Shown one piece after another: positions 43,590-54,545 of a stretch of DNA of 64,000 nucleotides. A program made the translations under genes and the position numbers. Source of the stretch: Diploptera punctata (lineage: Eukaryota; Arthropoda; Insecta; Blattodea; Blaberidae); the NCBI GenBank assembly GCA_030220185.1, contig JASPKZ010004950.1:1556001-1620000 (forward strand). Direction: 5' to 3'. The stretch's first letter is position 1, and each line of letters starts with the position of its first letter. The notes under the pieces are model-generated. The model was not told where the DNA came from and did no database searches. It was given only the letters and a program-made list of their open reading frames with translations.

Positions 43590-44612
43590 TTGAGTGTGGT
43601 GTTTACTCGATGAAAATCCATATTTATTAATTAAATAAAAATAAAACATAGTTTTATTTGATTTTCATATTTATTATATAATTCAGTGACAGCTGTTTCG
43701 GTACACTGTACCTTCTTCAGACATGTTAACAAATTATGAATTGTGTTCCAACTGATCTAAGCAACAATACAACAATATTTATTTAATTTTTTTAATTTAA
43801 CAAAGGGGATTCATTCAAATCTAGTTGAGAATTTAACAGTTTTTTACTACTTTTAACTTATTAATTTCTACAGCCTCCAAAAGATCTAACTTCTTACCTT
43901 TATCACAAATATGTAAAATTTCAAAATTTGGATCGAAACAATGATTAAATTGGAATAGGTGGTTAGCATAGTTTGAATTTTCTAAATTTCTGTTATATGC
44001 TCTCATGTGTTCTTTATCCGAGATATAAAAGGTCTACCAGTTTGTCCTATATAGACATTGTCACATGTGCCACACTTCAATTTATATACACCTGATAATT
44101 TTATCAAATTTACATGTGCCACACTTCAATTTATATAGCACCTGATAATTTTATAAATTTGATAAATTATCAGGTGTATATAAATTGAAGTGTGGCACTG
44201 TGACAATGTCTATATAGGACAAACTGGTAGACCTTTTATATCTCGGATAAAGGAACACATGAGAGCATATAACAGAAATTTAGAAAATTCAAACTATGCT
44301 AACCACCTATTCCAATTTAATCATTGTTTCGATCCAAATTTTGAAATTTTACATATTTGTGATAAAGGTAAGAAGTTAGATCTTTTGGAGGCTGTAGAAA
44401 TTAATAAGTTTAAAAGTAGTAAAAAACTGTTAAATTCTCAACTAGATTTGAATGAATCCCCTTTGTTAAATTAAAAAATTTAAATAAATATTGTTGTATT
44501 GTTGCTTAGATCAGTTGGAACACAATTCATAATTTGTTAACATGTCTGAAGAAGGTACAGTGTACCGAAACAGCTGTCACTGAATTATATAATAAATATG
44601 AAAATCAAATAA
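43590..44612 (-). mobile_element. Penelope-like element, second family, head-to-head
   Basis: Inverted arms of about 480 bp (43650-44130 and 44145-44612) meet near 44140. Each carries a GIY-YIG coding segment and a hammerhead-like core with helix III ACAGCTGT and a GTC cleavage triplet (43688-43720 minus, 44546-44578 plus). An extra tail (CTCGATGAAAATCC...) is only on the left. It differs from the other PLEs in lacking the GAGGTRAG arm end. Confidence 0.82.
44190..44474 (+). pseudogene. GIY-YIG endonuclease end of a PLE
   Basis: Reads CDNVYIGQTGRPFISRIKEH, MRAYNRNLENSNYANHL and FDPNFEILHICDKGKKLDLL, with an upstream GVYKLKCGT in another frame (about 44170). The VYIGQTGR...RIKEH motif is the Penelope GIY-YIG signature with the C..C before it. 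The RT is absent. The minus strand 43800-44120 encodes the same segment, inverted. Confidence 0.85.
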
Positions 44613-44954
44613 ACTTGCCTTGGGGTAATATTAAGTGAATCATCTGAATATATCAATTATGTGATGCATTTTTAATTAAAAGAAAAAATTGGCCCATCCA
44701 TATGGCAAAGATCTATATGCAAGGGAGAGATTGGAAACATAATGTTCAGGCATTTATTTTTCTTTTCATGTCATATATAGCCTTCATTGCTAAATGTCAA
44801 AATTTAATTATAACATTGAAATAAAGATGTGTTATGCTATATTCTCTTTAAATGCTCACCTGTTATAGAAGTCATGAGGTGGCAATACAATCAATGTACT
44901 GCTGGTTCTCATGATAGAAATTATACTATAAAGAAGAAAAATAAATATTTGTGC

Positions 44955-45045
44955 TTGAATGCCTGGGTGGACTAGTTGGTATGTCACTAATGTACAAATT
45001 TAGAGTTCTTAGGTTCAAATCTTTGTTCAGGTGTATATTTTTGTT
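44955..45045 (+). repeat. decayed tRNA-like SINE head
   Basis: TGGACTAGTTGGTATGTCAC and TTAGGTTCAAATC resemble A and B boxes, followed by GTATATTTTTGTTTTGTGTC. Compare the tails at 21.9 kb. Confidence 0.4.
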
Positions 45046-45630
45046 TTGTGTCATACTGTAATTGACATTCATTGCTAAATATCAAAATTTAATTTTAACA
45101 TTGATATTTATAAAATGGATATCCATATGTATATATTTAAATGAACCAAAGAATAGGGTGACAGGCAAACAGTTTTCAGATATTTTTGCAATTCATAGTG
45201 AATTAGAGCAAGGAAATGCACTGTTTCCTCTACTATTCAATTTTGTACTAGAGCATGCAATCAAATTTTAAAGGATAGAGAGCAGGTACAACTGAATGGT
45301 ATTAATCAGCTATTGGTATAAGCCGATGATGTATTGTTAGACAATAGTGAGGAAATACTAAAGACCAACAGACTTTTGTTAAAGAACGCTAAGAACTAAT
45401 GATCACACACAGAAAGTAAATTATTAAATGGGAATGGAGATTCAAACAAATGAATGTTCTAATGAGGTGCCAGAATTCAAATATCTTAAACATTAATAAA
45501 TTACAAACAGGAATGAGATGTAGAAAGAAATTGAACATTGGCTGAAATCGTGACACAAGTGCTATTATGCATTACATGGATTCTTGTTATCCCAACTTCT
45601 CCCAAAAAAATGTTGAACTAAAAATATATA

Positions 45631-45983
45631 AGTCTCCGTGTAGTGGCTGGGTAAAAGAATTGAACTAATGTAGTTCATGCATGTCGTAGAAGGTGACTAA
45701 AATGAATACTCTGTGTCTGGGGGTAAAGCCAGGCCACCTGACTCTTGGGGACATAAAATTGGAGTTCTGGACCTCCAGGTTTGGTGTAGGGTGGATAATC
45801 CTATCTTGCGAAAATCCATTTTTGAGAAACTAAATATTTTGTAGCCAGATATGTCACTGGACAACAAACTGTAAGGAAAAAGATGATGGAGAAGAGAAGG
45901 TGCTGGGGATGGATGAATGGAGGGAAGATCATGTCAGTGACCAAGGCTGAAAATGGACTGTAGTGCCATGTATGATGATGAAA
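45631..45983 (+). repeat. ~350-bp insert in RTE relic
   Basis: The flanking AAAATATATA duplication and homology to uninterrupted RTE text at 23505-23540 define it. It begins AGTCTCCGTGTAGTGGCTGG and ends GCCATGTATGATGATG. It is probably another SINE-like family. Confidence 0.65.
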
Positions 45984-46022
45984 AATATATAATATAGTTA
46001 TTCTTCCAGTTATACTATATTA

Positions 46023-46331
46023 TCCACCGCTGTGGTCTTGAGGTAGCATGCTGCCTTTTCATGCAGCGGGCCTGGGTTCGGTCCCCGGTCAGGACAAGCT
46101 TCCTGGGTGAGGTTTTTCCTCCTGTAAGACAAATGTCAGGAAGCTTAGGGTCCAACGGTTCCCGAAAATCAACCAGCTATCATCATCCTTATCATTATCA
46201 TCCTTCACCAGTGTGGAAAGCAATGGGAAGCTACCACACCTATAATTTCCTAGTAAAGCTGCAAAGCATAGCATGCAAATGCTATGATTGCAGTGAAAGA
46301 CCTGCCCTTGGGCAGAATTACTGTGGATGGA
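46023..46331 (+). repeat. SINE (family 3) with exact TSD
   Basis: A tRNA-like head (TGTGGTCTTGAGGTAGCATG, GGTTCGGTCCCCG) and the standard family 3 body. Exact duplication TACTATATTA lies at 46013-46022 and 46332-46341, inside the RTE relic. Confidence 0.9.
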
Positions 46332-46759
46332 TACTATATTAATGCAAAACATGGTTTATTACTCTAATAGAGGAGAAAACTTCAAGAGTATTGTATTTGA
46401 GAATGATGTACTTAGGAAAATTTTGGGACCATAGAGAGATGAACAGAAATTCAATGGAGAAAACTACGTAACAGTGAGCTTCATGATCTTTATCACTTTA
46501 TGGGAAACCTAATATAATAAAAACAGTTAAGTCTCATAGACTACATTGGATAGGATATGTGGGACAAATGAATGACAGAGGGGTATGGAAATTTCTTGTA
46601 GGAAAGCCAGAGGGAAAGTGCCCAGAAATTGGCAAAGAATGAGGTGGAAGAATAATATTGACCGTGATTTAAGGAAAGTAAGTTATACAGGGAATGATTG
46701 GAAAATATTAGCTTGGGTTAGGGATGTATGAAGAGTTGTGTGTGTGTGCACGCCCATAA

Positions 46760-47470
46760 CTCAAGTTTGATAGTGTCAGTAGGTTAGTTATATATATTTT
46801 TATGTCAGCATAATTCAGGAATGCATAGAGCAATTTCAACCAAACTTGGTACACATATGAATAAATCAGTCTAGAAAAGAAGTTGTAAGACCACTAGCAT
46901 CCTTGGGAAGGGTGGGGGGGACTATAAATATTAATAAAAATTGACATGTTCCAGTATAACTGAAATGCCTGAAGAGATTTAAACCAAACTTGGTACATAT
47001 ATATCAGTTACTATCTGGAAAATATACTATGGGGTAGGAGACCCCTAGCACACCTAGATAGAGGGTGATATGGGTGACTTATAAAAGTAATAAAAAAATA
47101 TATTATTAGCTTCAATCCACATTTTTTGGTTTGCTAATCTAATTGGTGATAGTCTCAATAGCATTTGAACACACATAATGTAGGTGAAGAGGGTTTGAAA
47201 AATAAGATGCCAAAAATCATTGATATTAAGTGTTAAATCTATAGTTTTTGGCATTAGTAAATCTGATCGTTGACAGTCCTGATACTTTTTAAGCTCAAGT
47301 TTGACTCCTAGTGCCCCTGAGGGATTATAAATAAAATTATCAATACTAGTATATAATTTAGTCATTGTTAAGCTGATTGGTAACGGCCCTGAACAAATTT
47401 AAGTCAAAATTTGACCCCTAGACCTAGAGGACGATAGTTAAAAATAATGGAAATCCAACAATATTAGCGT
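46760..47470 (+). repeat. degenerate repeated block
   Basis: Phrases recur at irregular spacing: TTCAACCAAACTTGGTACAC / TTAAACCAAACTTGGTACAT, and GCTAATCTAATTGGTGATAG / TAAGCTGATTGGTAACGGCC, and TCAAAATTTGACCCCTAGAC-like text. Related wording occurs at about 49690-50100. No protein recognised. Confidence 0.5.
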
Positions 47471-47833
47471 TGAATCCATAATTGAGCAGCTTATTTTCAA
47501 AACGTCTCTTACCCTTTTTCATAAATTTGTGGGGAACAACGAAAAACATTTTTATGTCTGAAATTCACACTATTCCCTTTAGAAATCTTCTCTAGACATT
47601 CAAGGTACCATAGGCTATACTATATTATCATGATTTCTATTCCAAAATTAGTAGTTTTAATGTAATTTGAACAAATAATCTGGACAAGAGACATTTTGAA
47701 ACTAAAGAGTGGACAAAAGACGTTTTGAAAACAAAAGTAATGGACATGAGTTACTTTGTTTCCAAAATTGTAAACGTCGAAGTAATGAAAGAAAAATTCT
47801 GAAAGAACAATACTATTTAATAAATAAAATATG

Positions 47834-48170
47834 TCCACCGCTGTGGTCTCAAGGTAGCATGCTGCCTTGCCACGCAGCGGGCCCGGGTTTGATCCCCGGT
47901 CGAGACAGTTTTTCTGGGTGAGGTTTTTATTGGGGTTTTTCCTCACCTGTAAGACAAATGTCAGGAAAACTTTAAGGCCCAAATGGTCCCAGAAATCATA
48001 TGGCCATCATCATCCTTATCATCATCATCATCATCATCCTTCACCAGTGTGGAAAGCAACAGGAAGCTACCACACCTTCAATTCCCTAGTAAAGCTGCAA
48101 GCATAGCATGGAAATGCTATGATTGCAGTGAAGGACTGCCTTCGGGCAGACTTACTATGGATAGATGGAT
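47834..48170 (+). repeat. SINE (family 3)
   Basis: Complete head and body, with a (CATCAT)n stretch at about 48020-48040 typical of this family. The flanking AATAAATAA on both sides may be the duplication but is low-complexity. Confidence 0.88.
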
Positions 48171-48239
48171 GTAAATAAATAATGACAAACTTATATTTAC
48201 ATTGTGCCCTCAGAATACTCCAAAAAATTACTGGATAAC

Positions 48240-48890
48240 AGAAAGAAGAACGAATCTGTCTTCACAATTGATCAGCATCCTCCATCATATACCTCCTTCC
48301 AGTTTATCATCTGAGACGTCTTCATCGATTGTATCTCTGTTAATTATCTCACAGTAGAACTGCAAGTCAGGATTTCCCTCCCATCGATCACCAAAGTGAA
48401 GTCTGAAAAGCCTTTTCATGCCACCAATTTTATTACTTTTTATTAGAACCCCAACTGGAGTCATTCCTCGACTGATGATGATCTCTTCATTGTTGCAAAT
48501 TTAAAATTCCACTGTCCAGGGCTCTTCACGTTGTGTTGTGACATGAGGTTCCAATCATACACATGCCAGTCAGTTCCCATTTTTAAAGTGTTCCATGATT
48601 ATGGTAAATGTCCCAGTAAACATCAGGGTTCATAAGTATGTCAATGTCCTGGAGTTCAAGTTCAGTCCTCCCAAAGATCCTATCTCGCAGTATGTAGGAA
48701 TGCCCTGGCACAGGGAAAATTGCATGAACTTATTTCACATGAGGTGGAGCACATGTTTCTAGCTCATGTACTATGAGCATGCATATCATAGAACAGTTTT
48801 TATTCTGTCCCCCGCAGCCATCTGTAAACAACCGGACTATGGAAGATTTCATAAAATTTGTGTTGTTTAGTTTGTGATATACTGCATGTG
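48240..48890 (-). pseudogene. DUF7869-like protein relic
   Basis: The minus strand reads RLFTDGCGGQNKNCSMICML, IVHELETCAPPHVK, then PGHSYILRDRIFGRTELELQ and DIDILMNPDVYWDIYHN. A D.C.GQNKN block followed by GHS(F/Y)...DR.FG is the pattern of a repeated insect gene family (DUF7869), from memory. Stops and frameshifts throughout. The function of the family is not established to my knowledge. Confidence 0.6.
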
Positions 48891-48999
48891 CGATCTGTGA
48901 TGAGCCCTTTGCTCTATCTGCCTATGTCTATGTGTAGATAAATACTTTACATGCTCATCAGTGGATGTAACTCCACAAATTGTCAAATTATATATGTAC

Positions 49000-50600
49000 A
49001 CCTGTCTACTGTAGTAGGCTACCTTGTCATGTTAGGGAGGACTTAATTATTTTGACAGATAAAATAAATTATTTGTTATAAGAATTTTTGGACTGTAATT
49101 GGGTAATAATATAATTCTCACTTACAAGAAGGTCTTCTAAGAGAAATCTTCATGTCCGTAAATAAATAAAATAGCTATAGAATACACCAAACTACTTGAA
49201 ATTTTCAGTGAAAAGTACTATATTTAGATAAGCATACAAACAAGAACTTCCGTTGAAATGTAAATAAAAGCTTTTGTAAATGGCTACAAGTGCTGTCACT
49301 CTTGAAATTTTCCTTTAAACAAAGAGAAATAATGTGAAATACAGCAGAAAACATGTTATTTTATGTGATTGTAAAAATACTCAGTAGATGGATGTGGGAC
49401 ATTTTGAAACCAAAGAGTCTAGGTGCGTATGCCAACAAACAAGGACATGAGACATTTTGTTTTCAAACCTGCAACTAATCTACGGTCACCATTTTGCTAT
49501 GGACAAGAGTCAGTTTGATTCCAATGGCCACATTTTACACATGTTTTTAGTCGTTTAAAGAACGTTCTGAAGCCAAATGATGACATTTGTACATAGAGGA
49601 ACCTAAGAAGAATGCAGAAACACAATAAGTCGGATTTGGTGCGAAGTGGACAAGAGACGTTTTGAAAATGAGGTCCTCAATTGTTGGATTCCTTGTGACG
49701 ACCAGTGACAAAAAAATCCAAATGTTTAAATCCTAGGCCTAGATGGGGTGAGAATGGATGGATAATAGGATTTATAAAGTGCCAGTATTAATATTTATAA
49801 TTTTCTTGATTTCTAATACTGATTGGTGATTGTTCCGATGATACATAAGCACGGATTTGCCCGCTTGCATCCAAGAAGCAGGTGACATGTAAAAATCATT
49901 GAAAACAATACCATTAAATCCATATTTTCGAGGTTTTTTATATAAATAGTGGCATTCCTAATGCTTTTTAGCCAAAGTTCCGCTATTTTTGGCATGGGGG
50001 ATGAAAAATGTCCTAAATGACCGATATTAGTGTCGAATTCACAGCTTTCGGGATCGCTAAGCTAGTTTGTGAAAATATCGAGATAAATAAATGCCCGGGT
50101 AATCAGTACCTAATCAATAATATGAATATAAACTAAAATTTGGAGTAGAATAGGACAGAGTTATTTGTAATCAGTTAATTTGGTATGAGCATTTAGGGAA
50201 TTTTCATTAATATCACTGAATCTCCTGTTATGTTGGCTGCATTGTCACTGAACCATGTTCGGGAACTTATTACAATTATAAGTAATAAATGAATCTTACG
50301 AATTTTCGATATGTAATATATGTTATTATATCTTTTACATTTTTCGTTAGAGGGATTAGCTATTAACCATGTCTCAACGGCTAAAAGATACAATTCTTGC
50401 GTCGATAACATTAACATTTCTATGTTTCAGTTGTTATTCAGCAATTTGTTTGGAACTTCTGTTGGTATACTGGTAAAAAGCGAAAGACAATAAGCGTAGT
50501 GAAAGTGAATGAAATGTTTTTATAACCAAGAGCAAAAGGTTTATAACATTAAAGTGCTTTTTAAAAGTAGTTTATTAAACAGTAATGTTTTAACTAAGTG
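49000..50600. other. upstream region of DHX8, mixed repeat text
   Basis: Contains recurring phrases (GGACAAGAGACGTTTTGAAA near 49648, GGACATGAGACATTTTGTTT near 49453) shared with 47680-47750, and the degenerate block at 49690-50100. The 5' UTR and promoter of DHX8 should lie in its last few hundred bases, but I could not place a TATA box or start site. Confidence 0.4.
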
Positions 50601-50627
50601 AAGTGATTTTTTTAAGTAAGAGATACA

Positions 50628-50721
50628 ATGGATGAAGTTGAAAAGCTCGAACATTTATCTCTAGTTTCAAAAATATGTACTGAACTTGAAAACCATCTTG
50701 GTTTAAATGACAAGGATCTAG
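50628..50721 (+). CDS. DHX8: DHX8 (PRP22-type DEAH-box helicase), coding exon 1
   Basis: Starts at ATG 50628 after a stop-rich leader: [20 protein letters not shown], then [11 protein letters not shown], plus one base of the next codon. It ends at CTAG|GTAAGA. The LEyLSLVSKvCTELdNHLGinDKDLAEF sequence is the conserved N-terminus of DHX8, which releases spliced mRNA from the spliceosome in the nucleus. The split G joins CT at 58883 to give the expected Ala. It is shorter before the conserved block than the vertebrate protein. Helicase, S1 and RS-like regions lie beyond the window. Confidence 0.93.
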
Positions 50722-50979
50722 GTAAGAAATTTGTGAAAATTAATTTTATTTCATGTAGTGGGTGACGTAAATGTGGACATGTCTAAAATTAAATACGTTG
50801 TATACTTGAATGTTACTTGCTTGGAAGTATTGAATATCATCTTTCAAATTACAGTTTTTCACGTATTCTGAAATATTTATTAACATGACCTCTTTAATGT
50901 TTCTCATGACATCATATTACACAATGATCATAAAGCTAAATAGTGCTAAGTAGGCTGTAATATTTGAGTTGATTCATGA

Positions 50980-51830
50980 AAATAATCTGGAGCATTTTGA
51001 GGTTATGGCTCAACTGCACTTCTAATAGCATTTGATTTTTCAGTTATATTGTAAACTATAGCTCTTCTTCTGTATGTACAAACATTATTTAATATTTTAA
51101 ACTTTTTCAAACAATTTTTATAACATTATTAGACAATTTTGAAATTTTTATTTAAATATGCAAATCACAATATTATGACACTGTTAGACAATATTGTGAT
51201 GCTAACTGCCATTTTCTCCACAGAGTATATTACTTAGTCTATGATTTTTTCTATTGCTGTTTTGGGTTATCACTGATTGGATCAGCATTAGGGAGTGATA
51301 AATAAGTGTACACCCATTTTTAATAAACATTTGGTAATTTTAATATTATATATATATATATATTTGGATGAGGTACATTTTTTTGGTGGACACAATTCTA
51401 CACTTACATCCTTATGCCACTGATGCACTAAACACTTGAAAACACGTTTCGTACTATTTCAAACATTTTGGAACCATTTTATAAACATTTCTTACGATTA
51501 TTAAATATTTATAAATTATGCGAAATGTGTGCATCGGGTTCTGGAGACGCGGAAATGCTTTATGTAACATCCGCTAGGTGGCTCTCATATTGGAGTTACC
51601 ATCATTTAAAAATAATTTTTAAAACCATATTTAGTGTTAGTGTACGTAAAACTAGTTTATAGTTTATTAAATAATACGCATGTAAATTATTTTGTTAGGT
51701 TAGGAAATGGGAAGTTGGTTTACGTCCATTTTTTTTAGCATTTGGGAATAAATAATATGCATGTAAATTGTTTTATTTGGTTAGGAAATGGCAAGGTTAT
51801 GTCCATTTTTTTTTAGAAATATATTTACAA
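50980..51830. repeat. unclassified repeat, rearranged copy
   Basis: 51055-51340 matches 16945-17255 on the plus strand, and 51390-51830 matches 13930-14970 inverted (ACACTTACATCCTTATGCC, GTACTATTTCAAACATTTTG, TACGTCCATTTTTTTTAGCA). The (TA)n at 51344-51362 lies at the junction. Confidence 0.65.
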
Positions 51831-52239
51831 ATGGTAAAAGTCGCATCAGAATGTTGTTTGGAAAATCATAGAACATCACAATGTAAAGTTCAGCTCTACA
51901 ATTTACATAAAAAAACCCATGTTAATAGTTCTGGGGATTGTAGTGCAAATGACTACTTACTGTTATATAATTATGTATGTGGTTATGTTCCTTGCCTCTG
52001 GTCCCGAGGGTCATGGATTCGAACCCAGCCAGCGTTGATGGATTTTTTAGGATGAAAAATATAATATTTAATTTTAGGAAGTTATATTTTGAGGTTATTT
52101 TTCATTGTATTATTTTTAGTCTGAACATCTTACCTCAATATTAATATTGATTTGTTCTTGAACATGTTTCAAAACAATTTTGTTTTATCGTCAGCTTTTC
52201 CAGACTGGTTTTATTTATGTTGCATTATTGTTGCACAAC

Positions 52240-52564
52240 GTCCACCACTCGAGATAGCGTGCTGCCTTGTCATGCAGCGGGCCCGGGTTCGATCCCCGGT
52301 CGGGCAGTTTTTCTGGGTGAGGTTTTTATCGGGGTTTTTCCTTACCTGTAAGACAAATGTCAGGAAAACTTTAAGGCCCAAACGGTCCCCGAAATCATAT
52401 GGCCATCTTCATCATCCTTATCATCATCATCATCATCCTTCACTGGTGTGGAAAGCAATGGGAAGCTACCACACCTACATTTCCCTAGTAAAAGCTGCAA
52501 ACCATAGCATGAAAATGCTATGATTGCAGTGAAAGACCTGTCCTCGGGCAGAATTACTGTGGAT
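52240..52564 (+). repeat. SINE (family 3) nested in PLE
   Basis: Exact duplication GTTGCACAAC lies at 52230-52239 and 52565-52574. Standard family 3 body with ATC repeats. It interrupts the PLE left arm where the right arm (54625-54640) is uninterrupted. Confidence 0.9.
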
Positions 52565-52846
52565 GTTGCACAACCTGGATGTTGATGTCAGCTCCACCCT
52601 GTGGTTGGCCAAAGAACCTCCAAACAAGGTCACGCTCCATCGGTATATCAAAATTCATAACTCTGTTTTTGTTCTTCTGAATATAAATTTTTTCCCAAAT
52701 AATCAGCTCTTTTGTATTTTCTAACTGTTTTAATAATTTAGTGTCTGAATTTATATTATGTTTTTCAGATCAAACATGAGCAGCAACTGCAGATTTTTGT
52801 ATTTCCCCATTTTTAATATTTCTTGTGTTCTTTGGTTCTAATTTTT

Positions 52847-53035
52847 AGGTGTCTTTTTTGTTTTTCCTATATATATCTTTTCACAACCCATGCATTCTAA
52901 TATCTAATTTTTAGGTGTCTTTTTTGTTTTTCCTATATATATCTTTTCACAACCCATGCATTCTAATTTCTAATTTTTAGGTGTCTTTTTTGTTTTTCCT
53001 ATATATATCTTTTCACAACCCATGCATTCAATTTG
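52847..53035 (-). repeat. 62-bp unit repeated three times in PLE endonuclease
   Basis: Three near-identical units contain TTTTTAGGTGTCTTTTTTG and TATATATCTTTTCACAACCC. The unit encodes, on the minus strand, the segment around EKIYIGKTKR, so the nuclease active-site region is repeated out of frame (62 is not a multiple of 3). Confidence 0.85.
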
Positions 53036-53041
53036 ATATAT

Positions 53042-53374
53042 TCATGACTTTTTATTTTTATCAGTTTTTTCATTTTTGTTGGTTTTTATTAGTTTATTTA
53101 AATTGTAGTTTTTTTTTGGTGCTAATTTAATATTAAACTTCTCAAATATCTTTTGAAATTTATTATGTACCCAAGGGTGATATGTGAATTTCCTACATTT
53201 TTTCATAGGTGGTTCTTCTTTTTCAAGAGTACTTCTGTTTAACATTTTTTGTTTTTTATACTTTTCTATCCTTTTATGTACCATTTTTTCATCAAACCCG
53301 TTTTCTCTTGCTATTTTGATTATGTGTTTTTTCTCATGTTTGAAATCTTCTTCGTTTAAGGGTAAGTTTACCAA
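53042..53374 (-). pseudogene. PLE RT-to-endonuclease linker, left arm
   Basis: Minus strand: EEDFKHEKKHIIKIARENGF, DEKMVHKRIEKYKKQKMLN, then KKCRKFTYHPWVHNKFQKIF. It matches the plus-strand copy at 53690-54091 almost residue for residue. Confidence 0.85.
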
Positions 53375-53689
53375 TCTATGAGTTAAACTATTAAAGGCTG
53401 CTAATTTATGTCCAATTGGATTGAACCCTGTTGATTTTATAAAATTTTCCGTATGAGTTTCTTTGCTATGAATCCCGAATTCAATTTTTCTTTATTCTTC
53501 GTTTCTGACAAATGTAAGATCCAAAAAAGGTATTTGTTTATTTTCTTCTATTTCTTTTGTAAATTTGATGTTTGTACTCTGTAAATTTTAAAGAAAAACA
53601 TGTAGAAGATTCCCTAAAATTGTTAAATTTACAAAGTACAAACATCAAATTTACAAAAGAAATAGAAGAAAATAAACAAATACCTTTTT

Positions 53690-54545
53690 TTGGATCTTAA
53701 ATTGGTCAGAAACGAAGAAAAAAGAAAAATTGAATTCGGGATTCATAGGAAAGAAACTCATAAGGAAAATTTTATAAAATCATCAGGGTTCAATCCAATT
53801 GGACATAAATTAGCAGCCTTTAATAGTTTAACTCATAGATTGGTAAACTTACCCTTAAACGAAGAAGATTTCAAACATGAGAAAAAACACATATTCAAAA
53901 TAGCAAGAGAAAACGGGTTTGATGAAAAAATGGTACATAAAAGGATAGAAAAGTATAAAAAACAAAAAATGTTAAACAGAAGTACTCTTGAAAAAGAAGA
54001 ACCACCTATGAAAAAATGTAGGAAATTCACATATCACCCTTGGGTACATAATACGTTTCAAAAATATTTGAGAAGTTTAATATTAAATTAGCACCAAAAT
54101 AACTACAGTTTAAATAAACTAATAAAAACCAACAAAAATGAAAAAACTGATAAAAATAAAAGAGTCATGAATATATCAAATTGAATGCATGGGTTGTGAA
54201 AAGATATCATCATCATCATGAACAAATTTGTTTTAGGCCATGTGGCCTGTACGGTAAAACCTAGCGTAAATGGTCTTGATCTTTTCACCGATGTTTTGGT
54301 CTTCCTTGGCCCCTATTGAAAAGATATATATAGGAAAAACAAAAAGAAACAAAAAAATTAGAACCAAAGAACACATAAGAAATATTAAAAATGGGGAAAT
54401 AGAAAAATCTGCAGTTGCTGCTCATGTTTGGTCTGAAAAACATAATATAAATTCAGACATTAAATTATTAAAACAGTTAGAAAATACAAAAGAGCTGACT
54501 ATTGGGAAAAAATTTATGTTCAGAAGAACAAAAACAGAGTTATGA
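53690..54545 (+). pseudogene. PLE RT end plus GIY-YIG endonuclease, right arm
   Basis: LDLKLVRNEEK-type text opens the segment, then FNPIGHKLAAFNSLTHRLVN, ARENGFDEKMVHKRIEKYKK and KCRKFTYHPWVHN. After a frameshift and a 109-bp insert the nuclease follows: EKIYIGKTKRNKKIRTKEHI and SAVAAHVWSEKHNINSD. The catalytic YVDD is not retained in this piece. It is inactive because of the frameshifts. Confidence 0.85.
54208..54316. repeat. 109-bp insert with TSD in PLE nuclease
   Basis: Exact 11-bp duplication TGAAAAGATAT (54197-54207, 54317-54327). The insert starts with CATCATCATCATG and carries GGCCATGTGGCCTGTACGG, CTTTTCACCGATGTTTTGG. The origin was not identified. Confidence 0.75.

Larger units (their letters stand above)
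45062..46750 (+). pseudogene. RTE-like LINE RT relic with two insertions
   Basis: Broken frames show IHSELEQGNALFPLLFNFVL near 45180-45245 and ALHGFLLSQLLPKKM near 45570-45615, then KLRNSELHDLYHFMGN near 46465-46510, and RGVWKFLVGKPEGKCPEI near 46579-46632. This is the same order as at 21945-23830. It is split by a ~350-bp insert (45631-45983) and a SINE (46023-46331). Confidence 0.72.

Noticed and set aside
47867..48106. ORF with PKWSQKSYGHHHPYHHHHHH-type protein
   Set aside because: It is the translation of a family 3 SINE, which recurs at 46.1, 52.3 and 58.3 kb.
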